The position numbers and the translations under genes were made by a program. The notes under the pieces were generated by a model that had not been told where the DNA came from, did not search any database, and saw only the letters and a list, made by a program, of their open reading frames with translations. A stretch of 64,000 nt of DNA from Aquimarina sp. MMG016 (GTDB lineage Bacteria; Bacteroidota; Bacteroidia; Flavobacteriales; Flavobacteriaceae), in assembly GCF_018100805.1 (NCBI RefSeq), contig NZ_JAGJEA010000003.1, forward strand, positions 578,818-642,817, written 5' to 3'. This document shows positions 35,918-44,655 of the stretch, one piece after another. Position 1 is the first letter of the stretch; each line of letters starts with the position of its first letter.

Positions 35918-36952
35918 ATGTACTTATTAGAAGAAAAAATATATTTCTGGTTGTTATTGGGTATTCCGGTACTGATACTACTATTTTTAGGAGTTTTAGT
36001 TTGGAAAAAAACCACTCAGAAGAAATTTGCGGATAAAGATCTGCTAAAAAAACTAAGCCCAAATCAGTCGATTTTTAAATCTATTCTAAAAATCATTGTG
36101 ATTAGTTTAGCCTTGGCTTGTTTTGTGGTAGCCTTGGTGAACCCAAAAGTGGGTACAAAGCTAGAGACCGTGAAACGCGAAGGCGTAGATGTGGTATTTG
36201 CCATTGATGTATCAAGAAGTATGCTGGCAGAAGACATTGCACCTAATCGATTAGAGAAATCTAAACAATTAGTAACACAGATCATTAACAATTTGGCAAG
36301 TGACCGCATTGGGATCATTGCTTATGCAGGCAGTGCATATCCTCAGTTGCCAATTACCACAGATTATGCATCCGGTAAGATGTTCTTGCAGTCCATGAAT
36401 ACAGATATGCTATCTTCTCAAGGAACTGCCATTAATGAGGCGATTGAGTTAGCAAAAACCTATTATAACGACGAAGAACAGACTAATCGAGTATTATTTT
36501 TGATTAGTGATGGAGAAGACCACGAAGGAAATACAACGACTATTGCAGAAGAAGCGGCCAAAGAAGGAATCAAGATTTTTACCATTGGAGTAGGAACTGA
36601 AAAAGGAAACCCAATACCGATTAAACGCAACGGAATTGTACAAGCGTATAAGAAAAATAGTCAGGGAGAGACAGTAATTACTAAATTAAACCCGACAACT
36701 TTGCAGGAAATTGCCAATGAAGCAAATGGCACATACATTGATGGTAGAAGTACGAGTGCTGTTGTAGAAGAAGTAACTGAAATTCTACAGAATATGGATA
36801 AAAAAGAATTCGAAGCCAAGCAATTTGCAGATTTCAAAGATCAGTTCCAGTGGTTTCTAATGGCGGGATTATTATTGTTGTTTTTAGATATTTTCTTATT
36901 AGAAAGAAAAACATTGTGGGTAAAAAAATTAAACCTGTTTAATGAGCAGTAA
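35918..36952 (+). CDS. batB: BatB, VWA-domain membrane protein
   Basis: 344 residues. Two N-terminal transmembrane segments (about 10-28 and 55-75), a VWA domain with MIDAS (DVSRSML, GTAINEAIEL, ISDGEDHEG), and a C-terminal transmembrane helix (about 312-330). The layout is the same as BatA, a paralogue pair typical of Bat operons. Its end overlaps an alternative start of batC. Confidence 0.93.
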   Translation: MYLLEEKIYFWLLLGIPVLILLFLGVLVWKKTTQKKFADKDLLKKLSPNQSIFKSILKIIVISLALACFVVALVNPKVGTKLETVKREGVDVVFAIDVSRSMLAEDIAPNRLEKSKQLVTQIINNLASDRIGIIAYAGSAYPQLPITTDYASGKMFLQSMNTDMLSSQGTAINEAIELAKTYYNDEEQTNRVLFLISDGEDHEGNTTTIAEEAAKEGIKIFTIGVGTEKGNPIPIKRNGIVQAYKKNSQGETVITKLNPTTLQEIANEANGTYIDGRSTSAVVEEVTEILQNMDKKEFEAKQFADFKDQFQWFLMAGLLLLFLDIFLLERKTLWVKKLNLFNEQ

Positions 36953-36953
36953 G

Positions 36954-37850
36954 ATGAAGAGATATTTAATAATTATACTTTGTTTTCAGTTTGGGATTAC
37001 CTTTTCTCAGGAGAAAGATCTAGAGAAAGATATTGCTGAAGCTAAACAATATGTAGCTACAGGAAATGAAATGTTAATCAAAGATGGTAATTTTCCTAAA
37101 GCTGAAGGAGAATATAGAAAGGCGATAGCAAAGAATCCTGTAGATGCTACGGCAAAGTATAATTTGGCAAACGCCTATTATAATTCTGAAAAATATGATG
37201 AGGCTACAGAGCGATATATAGAAACGGCAAAAATAGCAACCACCAAAACCGAAAAACACAAAGCCTTCCATAACCAGGGTAATACCTTTATGGAACAAAA
37301 AAAATATAAAGAAGCTGTAGATGCATATAAAAATGCATTGCGTAATAATCCTAAGGATGATGAGACTCGTTATAATTTGGCTTTAGCCAAAAAAATGCTT
37401 GAACAACAACAGCAGGAGAATGATCAGAACAAAGATCAGGATAAGGATAATAAAGACGAGAACAAGGATCAAGATAAAGATAACAAAGACCAGGAAGGAG
37501 ATAACAAGGACGATAAAAAAGACGAGGGCGAAGAGGAAAAGAAAGATAAAGAAGGCGATCAAAAGGATAAAGGAGATCAAGGAGAAGATAAAGAGGATAA
37601 GGAAGGCGAAGAAGAAAAAGATGAAAAAGGAGAGCCTAAGGATGAAGAGGATAAAAACAAGGATCAAAAAGAAGGAGAAGGTAAGCCTGAAGATCAGAAA
37701 CAACAGCCACAGCAGGTTCAGGGGCAATTATCTCCTCAGCAGGTAAAAAGCCTTCTGGAAGCTATGAATAATGAAGAAAAGAAGGTTCAGGACAAAATAA
37801 ATGCTAAAAAAGTAAAAGGAACAAAGACCAGAACCGATAAAGATTGGTAG
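36954..37850 (+). CDS. batC: BatC, TPR protein with a highly charged low-complexity C-terminus
   Basis: 298 residues from ATG 36954, 1 bp after the batB stop and with a signal peptide MKRYLIIILCFQFGITFSQ; an ATG at 36942 would add four residues. Two to three TPRs lie at about residues 45-145. From about 150 to 250 the sequence is almost only Lys, Asp, Glu, Gln, Gly and Asn (KDQDKDNK-type units), which must be disordered and highly soluble; a Gln/Pro-rich patch follows. BatC is the periplasmic TPR subunit. Complementary-strand frames here are artefacts of the low complexity. Confidence 0.85.
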   Translation: MKRYLIIILCFQFGITFSQEKDLEKDIAEAKQYVATGNEMLIKDGNFPKAEGEYRKAIAKNPVDATAKYNLANAYYNSEKYDEATERYIETAKIATTKTEKHKAFHNQGNTFMEQKKYKEAVDAYKNALRNNPKDDETRYNLALAKKMLEQQQQENDQNKDQDKDNKDENKDQDKDNKDQEGDNKDDKKDEGEEEKKDKEGDQKDKGDQGEDKEDKEGEEEKDEKGEPKDEEDKNKDQKEGEGKPEDQKQQPQQVQGQLSPQQVKSLLEAMNNEEKKVQDKINAKKVKGTKTRTDKDW

Positions 37851-37859
37851 TAAATTATT

Positions 37860-37918
37860 AATTCTGCGAAGACGGAATTCTGTTAATATAATGAGATATA
37901 TTTCCACCAAAGTGGAAA
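37860..37918. repeat. Two REP-like palindromes before batD
   Basis: First an imperfect dyad AATTC..GCGAAGACG..GAATT (37860-37879), then a perfect 7-bp hairpin TTTCCAC-CAAA-GTGGAAA (37901-37918) followed by TGACA. It ends about 20 bases before the batD start, matching the placement and 3' flank (TGACA) of the palindrome at 24875 read on the minus strand. Confidence 0.6.
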
Positions 37919-37937
37919 TGACACAAAAGACATTGTG

Positions 37938-39704
37938 ATGAAATTAAAATTAATTCTTCTTACCGTATGCATTGCTTTTTCACAGCTTGCTATGGCTCAG
38001 GTGAAGTTTGAGGCCAAAGTAAGTAAGAAAAGACTGGGAGTGAACGAGAGGTTGCGTGTAGATTTTGAGATGAATAAGGACGGAGATAATTTTACTCCTC
38101 CTAGCTTTACAGGGTTTAAAGTTGTGGGAGGACCTAATCAGTCCATTAGTAATTCCTGGATCAATGGTAAGAGATCTTATGCCAAAACGTTCAGTTATTT
38201 TTTGTCTCCAACACGTAGAGGTAAATTTACGATAAAACAAGCTTCTATTGAGATCGATGGACAGCTCTATAAAACTCTACCGGTTACGGTAGAGGTAACT
38301 GCAGCAGTTGATAAACCTAAGGATGGTAATAATAGTGATTTTGTTGCCAGTGAAAATTTACATTTGGTTGCCGAGGTTTCTAAAGCTGATCCTTACCTTA
38401 ATGAGGCTATTACTGTAGTGTATAAGTTATATGTGAGTGAACGAATTAGTGTAAGTAATTGGAGAGAAATGGATAGCCCTAAATACAGTGATTTCTGGAG
38501 TCAGGCTATCGATATGAAACAACTCAAAATCGAGAACGGACAGTATAAAGGAGAACGATATCGATTCGTAGTGTTACGTAAAACTGTCTTATATCCGCAG
38601 AAAACAGGTAAGTTAAATATAGAACCGTTAACCTTATCTATTTCAGTAGATGTTCCTACAAACAGACGAGATATTTTTGGAGGAAGATTATATTCTACGG
38701 TCAATAAAACTGTTGCAGCCGGTAATAGGACAATCAATGTGAAACCTTTACCAATTCAAGGAAAACCTGATGATTTCTCTGGAGCTGTGGGTTCTTTTGA
38801 TTTTAAGGTAGTACCCAATAAAACATCACTAGACGCAACAGAATCTTTAGAAGCTAAAGTTTTAGTTTCGGGTAACGGAAATTTAAAATTATTTGATCTT
38901 CCTAAGTTAAATGTACCAAGCGGATTAGAACAATATGAACCAGAACATACCGAAAGAGTGAGAACCAACCTTACTGGTATGAGCGGAAACATCTCCGACA
39001 CTTATACTTTAGTTCCACAGTATAAAGGTAAATATCCAATACCGCCAATTTCGTTCTCATATTTTGATTTAAAAACTGAAAGTTATAAAAGAGTCACTTC
39101 TGATGAAATTGTAATTAATGTCAAAACTGGGCCTGATGGGGGAAATGTTGTTACAACATCGGAAGCGAGCGGAACAGGAAAAAAACAAGTTACGCAAACC
39201 GGAAGCCAATTCAGGTTTTTAAAATTGAATGCTGATCTTCAACCTATAACCAAAGAACATTTCTTTAAATCCACAGCATATTGGGTGGCATTAACAGCAC
39301 CGCTATTAGCAATTCCATTGTTTTTGTTCTTCGGGAAGAGAAGAGAAGAGAGAAGAAGTGATATCAGCGGTAACCGAATCCGAAAAGCAGATAAACTAGC
39401 CCGAAAATATCTTTCCGAGGCTAAAAAGAATTTGGGTAATCAAAAAGAGTTCTATATTGCTATGGAACGAGCTTTACATAATTATCTTAAGGCAAAATTG
39501 CATATCCAAACCAGTGAAATGAGTAAGGATAGAATTCAGCGTTTGTTAAAAGAAAAAGAAGTAGAAGATGCAGTAGCAATAGAGTTTATTGCTTTATTAG
39601 AAAGTTGCGAATTTGCTAGGTATACGCCATCGTCAACATCGGCGATGCAACAGGATTATGATAAAGCTTCTAGGGTAATAGCTTCAATTGACAGACAATT
39701 GTAA
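37938..39704 (+). CDS. batD: BatD, oxygen-tolerance protein
   Basis: 588 residues from ATG 37938. Signal peptide (ends SQLAMAQ, about 22), a large beta-rich periplasmic region (about 25-430, FEAKVSKKRLGVNERLRVDFEMN, PTRRGKFTI, several Ig-like repeats), one transmembrane helix (about 444-463) and a cytoplasmic helical tail. This is the normal BatD organisation (aerotolerance). ATG follows GTG at 37935 by one codon; either could serve. Its stop TAA is directly followed by batE. Confidence 0.92.
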   Translation: MKLKLILLTVCIAFSQLAMAQVKFEAKVSKKRLGVNERLRVDFEMNKDGDNFTPPSFTGFKVVGGPNQSISNSWINGKRSYAKTFSYFLSPTRRGKFTIKQASIEIDGQLYKTLPVTVEVTAAVDKPKDGNNSDFVASENLHLVAEVSKADPYLNEAITVVYKLYVSERISVSNWREMDSPKYSDFWSQAIDMKQLKIENGQYKGERYRFVVLRKTVLYPQKTGKLNIEPLTLSISVDVPTNRRDIFGGRLYSTVNKTVAAGNRTINVKPLPIQGKPDDFSGAVGSFDFKVVPNKTSLDATESLEAKVLVSGNGNLKLFDLPKLNVPSGLEQYEPEHTERVRTNLTGMSGNISDTYTLVPQYKGKYPIPPISFSYFDLKTESYKRVTSDEIVINVKTGPDGGNVVTTSEASGTGKKQVTQTGSQFRFLKLNADLQPITKEHFFKSTAYWVALTAPLLAIPLFLFFGKRREERRSDISGNRIRKADKLARKYLSEAKKNLGNQKEFYIAMERALHNYLKAKLHIQTSEMSKDRIQRLLKEKEVEDAVAIEFIALLESCEFARYTPSSTSAMQQDYDKASRVIASIDRQL

Positions 39705-40466
39705 ATGGATAGAAAAGTGAAAAAGATATTACAGATATTTATTCTTTTAATAGCGAGTATAGGTTTTGCTCAGCAGGATGTAACTTTTGATAAGGCAAAT
39801 AAACTCTATAATCAAGACAAGTACCAAGAAGCAATAGATGCGTATAAATCGATTTTGGATGCCGGTCAAGAATCAGCTTCTTTATATTATAACTTAGGTA
39901 ATGCTAATTATAAATTAAGTAATATTGGACCAAGTATCTATTATTACGAAAAAGCGTTAGAATTATCTCCTGGAGATGAAGATGTTAAGAACAATTTGGC
40001 TTTTGCCCAAAATGCTACTATAGATGCTATAGATGTAATTCCTGAAGGTTTTATATCCCGTACAATCAATGGATTTACTAATATGCTTAGTTTTGATGGT
40101 TGGGCCTGGATATCTGTAATATGTATGCTACTATTTGTAATACTATTCATTCTCTACTATACCGCTCAGATTTCATCCAGAAAAAGACTATTCTTTATTA
40201 GTTCTTGGTTAATATTAGCTGTGGGTTTAATGGGTATCGTATTTGGATTTAGGCAATACGATCTTATCCAAAATAATCAATATGCTATCATATTTGCTCA
40301 GGAAACTATTATTAAAAGTGAACCGAATCTTAGAAGTGAAGAAGTATTCGAACTACACGAAGGAACTAAAGTACAGGTTACAGAAACTGTAAATGATTGG
40401 AAAAAAATCAAGTTGGCGGATGGAAAAATAGGTTGGATTCCTGCAGCTGATCTTAAGGAGTTATAG
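39705..40466 (+). CDS. batE: BatE, TPR and SH3-like domain protein
   Basis: 253 residues starting at the base after the batD stop. Signal peptide or anchor (residues 5-20, ends GFAQQ), two TPRs (about 22-95), two transmembrane helices (about 132-148 and 158-182), and a C-terminal SH3b-like domain (about 205-253, LRSEEVFELHEGTKVQVTE). Last gene of the operon; convergent with the DUF418 gene, 2 bp apart, with no clear terminator between. Confidence 0.9.
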   Translation: MDRKVKKILQIFILLIASIGFAQQDVTFDKANKLYNQDKYQEAIDAYKSILDAGQESASLYYNLGNANYKLSNIGPSIYYYEKALELSPGDEDVKNNLAFAQNATIDAIDVIPEGFISRTINGFTNMLSFDGWAWISVICMLLFVILFILYYTAQISSRKRLFFISSWLILAVGLMGIVFGFRQYDLIQNNQYAIIFAQETIIKSEPNLRSEEVFELHEGTKVQVTETVNDWKKIKLADGKIGWIPAADLKEL

Positions 40467-40468
40467 GT

Positions 40469-41674
40469 TTATTTTTTTAAAGGCTGTATCTTACCTATTG
40501 TAGTACATCTCCATATCCATTCTAATGGCCCATACCTAAAATAATGTAACCATACCCTACTACCAATGGTTTGCAGGCTTATAAGAACAATAGCTATAAT
40601 TACAAGGTATGAGACGCGTATTTTTCCTAGATATCCAAGTCCCCATCCAAATAATATAAAAGTTCCGATTATGGATTGAAGGATATAATTGGTAAGAGCC
40701 ATTCTTCCATAAGGAGCAAAAAAGGACAAGATCTTATTCCCACGATTCTTTTGATATAACAATATAAAACTACACAAGATGATAGCAGTCAGACAGATAT
40801 TTGACCAGTCATACGCATTTATAGCTATTACATGTAACCAATGTTTAAAATCAACGGGCTGTGGAGATAAAGCAAATACTCCACCTGTAATGATTAGAGC
40901 TATAACAAAAAATAAAATAGACCACCTAAGCCAATTCTTTATTTTCGGAATGTATTCCTGTACTTTTTCAAAAAGACTGATTTTACCTAACCAAAGCCCA
41001 ATTAAAAAATAACCATAGGTTAAGTAGAACCTAGCAAAAAAACCAACCTGAAAATCCATCTTTTGAAGCATTCCGATTCTTGCATTGGCTGAGAAAACTT
41101 CTCCAATACTTCCTTCTTTAAGAGTGCGTATATAGGATGTATTGAATTCACTGTTTGCGTCCATAAAAGAAGGTAAACCAAAAGCACTTTCGGATCCAAA
41201 AATACTAAATGAAATAAACCTTGGAACACTGACCAGCATTAACCCTGCAACTAATAATATCCATGTATTTTTAATTCGATAAAATGGAATCAAAAAAGGA
41301 GCTAATAGAGCATAAATAGTAAGAATATCTCCTTTATAAAATAGATGATGGGTATATCCAATGAGCAACAATAAAAATGACCTCCAAAGAAATCGTTTGG
41401 AATAGTTTTTACCTTTATTTGATGTAGATTCCATTTGTATAAAAAAACTAAGCCCGAATAATATGGAGAAAAGGGCAAAGAATTTACCAATAATCAAAAA
41501 ACCGATAATACCTTGAAAGATTTGATCTAAGATCCCATTGGTTACTTCCATCAATCCATCTGGTGGAGGAGAAGCAATGTATTGTTCGGTCATATGAACT
41601 AGTGCAACACCACCTAATGCAAACCCTCTTAGAGCATCAATGATTACTATTCTATGTGAAGGATTCTTTTCCAA
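40469..41674 (-). CDS. DUF418-family multi-pass membrane protein
   Basis: 401 residues, about ten hydrophobic segments. The start IVIIDALRGFALGGVALVHM (about residues 8-27) is the typical DUF418/acyltransferase-3-like N-terminus, and the C-terminal GRMALTNYILQSIIGTFILFGWGLG (written in part) and FRYGPLEWIWR are DUF418 hallmarks. Such proteins are thought to be membrane-bound transporters or acyltransferase relatives; no experimental function is known to me. It is transcribed alone. Confidence 0.85.
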   Translation of the reverse strand: MEKNPSHRIVIIDALRGFALGGVALVHMTEQYIASPPPDGLMEVTNGILDQIFQGIIGFLIIGKFFALFSILFGLSFFIQMESTSNKGKNYSKRFLWRSFLLLLIGYTHHLFYKGDILTIYALLAPFLIPFYRIKNTWILLVAGLMLVSVPRFISFSIFGSESAFGLPSFMDANSEFNTSYIRTLKEGSIGEVFSANARIGMLQKMDFQVGFFARFYLTYGYFLIGLWLGKISLFEKVQEYIPKIKNWLRWSILFFVIALIITGGVFALSPQPVDFKHWLHVIAINAYDWSNICLTAIILCSFILLYQKNRGNKILSFFAPYGRMALTNYILQSIIGTFILFGWGLGYLGKIRVSYLVIIAIVLISLQTIGSRVWLHYFRYGPLEWIWRCTTIGKIQPLKK

Positions 41675-41836
41675 ACTATAATAAAGATAATACTTTAGTC
41701 GGAATGTTACAGGATTAGAAAAGTGACTGATACTAAACTTTGTTTAAAATTCCCAGTCGTTTCACTAATTTTACAATTCATTTAACAAGATTTGAAAGTA
41801 ATACTGTTATTTTAGCGTTTCTAATTTATATTAAGA

Positions 41837-42169
41837 GTGTTCACAAAGCTTCAAATTGCAAAGTTTTTAATTGTTTTTGGATTTCTCCTTAACATTGCGA
41901 ATTACAGCATGGGATTGATAAATTTCTATTCCTGTGATGAAAAAACGTCAATGGTTCTGGAGGAAACAGACAATTCTGAGCAAAAAGAGAAAGAAAGCTC
42001 TGAGAAAGAAGATCATAAAGAAAAAGATAAGATTTCTCAATTTTTTGATGATAAAGAATCTGCTCTTGCGGATATTTTTATCAAGTCTTATCCTGATTTT
42101 TATACACATAATACATCAGTTTATCTGGAACACAAGACACCACCTCCAGAATTTTTACAGTTTATTTAA
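41837..42169 (+). CDS. Small anchored protein with acidic/Lys middle, upstream of SulP
   Basis: 110 residues from a GTG (41837), the first possible start after an in-frame stop just upstream. A transmembrane or signal segment (about 9-28) is followed by a run of Glu/Lys/Asp/Ser (about 45-68), and the C-terminus ends TPPPEFLQFI, a Pro-rich tail I have seen in small Bacteroidota envelope proteins. Function unknown. It is 138 bp upstream of the first SulP gene. Confidence 0.5.
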   Translation: MFTKLQIAKFLIVFGFLLNIANYSMGLINFYSCDEKTSMVLEETDNSEQKEKESSEKEDHKEKDKISQFFDDKESALADIFIKSYPDFYTHNTSVYLEHKTPPPEFLQFI

Positions 42170-42307
42170 TACAGCTTTAATTGATTCCACTAAATGCTCT
42201 TTGATATTGTTTGAAGAGTCTTTGTGTACTTAAAATTATTATCCAAATTACCTTTTTAATTGTTCTAAAAAACTATTATAGAACGACAACTAAATTATGA
42301 TATAACT

Positions 42308-43891
42308 ATGAGTGTTTTTAAAAATATGAAAAACGATCTTCCAGCAAGTATTGTTGTGTTTTTCGTTGCATTACCATTATGTTTAGGTATTGCACTTGCC
42401 AGTGGAGCCCCTCTTTTTTCGGGATTAATTGCCGGAATTGTTGGAGGAATTGTTGTAGGAGCTATGAGTGGCTCCCAGATTGGGGTAAGTGGCCCTGCTG
42501 CAGGGTTAGCTGCAATTGTATTAACTTCGATAGGCGCATTAGGTGGCTTTGAAAACTTTTTGGTAGCCGTAGTATTGGGAGGAGCAATTCAAATCGTTTT
42601 TGGAATACTTAAAGCCGGTATTATTGGATATTATTTTCCTTCTTCAGTAATCAAAGGGATGCTTACAGGAATCGGGATTATTATTATTCTAAAACAAATT
42701 CCACATTTCTTTGGATATGATAGTGCTACTGAAGGGGATTTTGCATTTTTTCAAACAGATGGAGAGAATACTTTTTCAGGAATCATTAGCGCCCTAAAAT
42801 CTATAAGCTTAGGTTCTACTTTGGTAGCAGTAGTAGGATTGGGAATTTTAATACTGTGGGATAAAGTATTAGTAAAAAAAGCTAAAGTATTTCAATTGGT
42901 TCAGGGACCACTGGTTGCTGTAGTAATAGGTATTGTTTTCTTTGTTATGTCCAAAGGCTCTAGTCTTGAAATATCCGAAGAACACTTGGTGAGTGTGCCT
43001 ATTCCAGGGGATGTATCCTCATTTTTAGGACAGTTTAGTTTCCCAAATTTTGGTGTGATTTTTAGTCCGGATGTATGGATTACAGCATTTACTATTGCGT
43101 TAGTAGCAAGTTTAGAAACTCTTCTTTGTGTAGAGGCAACCGATAAATTGGATCCGGAAAAACGAGTAACACCAACTAATCGTGAGCTACTGGCTCAAGG
43201 AACAGGTAATATGATTTCTGGATTTATTGGAGGGCTACCAATTACCCAGGTAATTGTACGTAGTTCGGCGAATATTCAATCTGGAGGTAAAACAAAAATG
43301 TCTGCGATTGTTCATGGATTCTTTTTATTGATTTCAGTGATATTGATTCCAAGATTGCTCAATATGATACCATTATCTGTATTGGCAGCTGTATTATTTG
43401 TTGTTGGATATAAATTAGCAAAACCTTCAACCTTTAAAGCAATGTGGGCATCCGGGCGTAAGCAATTTGTACCTTTTATGGTTACAATATTGGGTATCGT
43501 TTTTATTGATTTATTATATGGGATTGGATTAGGACTTTTGGTAGGTATTGTAGTAATCTTGTTTAAAAGCTATAAAAACTCACATTTCTTACACATAGAA
43601 GATGTTAGCAATGGTGTTCACAAGGTAAATATGACCTTGGCAGAAGAAGTGACGTTTTTTAACAAAGGAGCTATCTTAAAAGAGCTTGATCGTTTACCAG
43701 AAGATACCTATCTTACATTAGATGTTAGAAATACGCGATACCTGGATAATGATATTATTGAGATATTAGAAGATTTCTCTGAAAAAGCAAAGAATAGAAA
43801 TATTGATATTAAGTTGATTTCTGAAAGGGGAGAGATAGAAAACCCTGATAGTTATATTGAATTTTTTAGGCTAAGACCTAAAACCACATAA
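42308..43891 (+). CDS. SulP-family anion transporter with STAS-like tail (bicarbonate/sulfate)
   Basis: 527 residues. Polytopic SulP core (DLPASIVVFFVALPLCLGIALASGAPLFSG in part, GVSGPAAGLAAIV, an LASLETLLCVEATDKLDP motif around residue 275, GGLPITQVIVRSSANIQSGGKT in part) and a short C-terminal STAS-like domain (about 440-527). SulP proteins move bicarbonate, sulfate or other anions, usually with Na+ or H+. A carbonic anhydrase gene starts 20 bp downstream; SulP next to beta-carbonic anhydrase is a recognised pairing suggesting bicarbonate. Confidence 0.9.
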   Translation: MSVFKNMKNDLPASIVVFFVALPLCLGIALASGAPLFSGLIAGIVGGIVVGAMSGSQIGVSGPAAGLAAIVLTSIGALGGFENFLVAVVLGGAIQIVFGILKAGIIGYYFPSSVIKGMLTGIGIIIILKQIPHFFGYDSATEGDFAFFQTDGENTFSGIISALKSISLGSTLVAVVGLGILILWDKVLVKKAKVFQLVQGPLVAVVIGIVFFVMSKGSSLEISEEHLVSVPIPGDVSSFLGQFSFPNFGVIFSPDVWITAFTIALVASLETLLCVEATDKLDPEKRVTPTNRELLAQGTGNMISGFIGGLPITQVIVRSSANIQSGGKTKMSAIVHGFFLLISVILIPRLLNMIPLSVLAAVLFVVGYKLAKPSTFKAMWASGRKQFVPFMVTILGIVFIDLLYGIGLGLLVGIVVILFKSYKNSHFLHIEDVSNGVHKVNMTLAEEVTFFNKGAILKELDRLPEDTYLTLDVRNTRYLDNDIIEILEDFSEKAKNRNIDIKLISERGEIENPDSYIEFFRLRPKTT

Positions 43892-43911
43892 ACTAAAATA
43901 GACAAAAAAAT

Positions 43912-44544
43912 ATGAAAGCGCATACTAAAGAAACTCAGGCGGCGATTACTCCGCAAACAGCACTGCAATTGCTTAAAGAAGGGAATGAAAGATTTACTAA
44001 AAAAAACATGGCTGATAGAAATCTTCTGGAACAAGTGGGAGATACCAAAAGTGGTCAATTTCCGTTTGCTACAATTTTAAGCTGTATCGACTCTAGAGTA
44101 TCTTCAGAATTAATTTTTGATCAGGGAATAGGAGATATTTTTAGTGCACGAGTGGCTGGTAATTTTGTGAACGAAGATATTTTAGGAAGCATGGAGTTTG
44201 CTTGTAAATTAGCAGGAACAAAATTAGTGCTTGTATTAGGGCATACTAGCTGTGGAGCGGTAAAAGGCGCTTGTGATGACGCCAAAATGGGTAATTTAAC
44301 AGCTTTATTGAGTAAAATCAAACCCGCAGTAGAAGCTGTCAGTGAACCAGCAGATGCTGCTCAAAGAAACTCTAAGAATATTGATTTTGTAAACCAAGTG
44401 GCTGTAAAGAATGTTTTATTTACCATAGATAACATCAGAAAAGACAGTGAAGTTCTAAAAGAGATGGAGGATAATAAAGAGATCATCATTATGGGAGGTA
44501 TGTATGATATCTCTGATGGGAGTGTGACCTTTTTTGAAGGATAA
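43912..44544 (+). CDS. Beta-class carbonic anhydrase
   Basis: 210 residues. Zinc and catalytic residues of the beta class are present: SCIDSRVSSELIFDQGIGD (Cys, Asp-Arg dyad, about residues 60-78) and LVLGHTSCGAVKGACD (His, Cys, about 110-125). It interconverts CO2 and bicarbonate. Its position directly after SulP and before a second SulP suggests supply of bicarbonate for carboxylation or pH control. A good terminator follows at 44565. Confidence 0.93.
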   Translation: MKAHTKETQAAITPQTALQLLKEGNERFTKKNMADRNLLEQVGDTKSGQFPFATILSCIDSRVSSELIFDQGIGDIFSARVAGNFVNEDILGSMEFACKLAGTKLVLVLGHTSCGAVKGACDDAKMGNLTALLSKIKPAVEAVSEPADAAQRNSKNIDFVNQVAVKNVLFTIDNIRKDSEVLKEMEDNKEIIIMGGMYDISDGSVTFFEG

Positions 44545-44564
44545 CAAACTCCTAAATTTTTGCT

Positions 44565-44600
44565 AAAAAAGCCGATGTTATTGCTACATCGGCTTTTTTA
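44565..44600 (+). terminator. Rho-independent terminator after carbonic anhydrase
   Basis: Perfect 14-bp stem AAAAAAGCCGATGT / ACATCGGCTTTTTT around TATTGCT. It separates the SulP-carbonic anhydrase transcript from the second SulP gene. Confidence 0.88.
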
Positions 44601-44655
44601 TGGTTTTTTTTGATAGCTTTACTATCATTGTTATAAATCCAAACAATCATATCTT

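Noticed and set aside
37383..37746. Long hydrophobic and basic frames opposite and beside batC
   Set aside because: They arise from the Lys/Asp/Glu low-complexity codons of batC read in other frames; no independent coding signs.
42262..42284. Inverted repeat GTTCTA / TAGAAC upstream of the first SulP gene as an operator
   Set aside because: Only six paired bases with an 11-base gap in AT-rich DNA, easily by chance.
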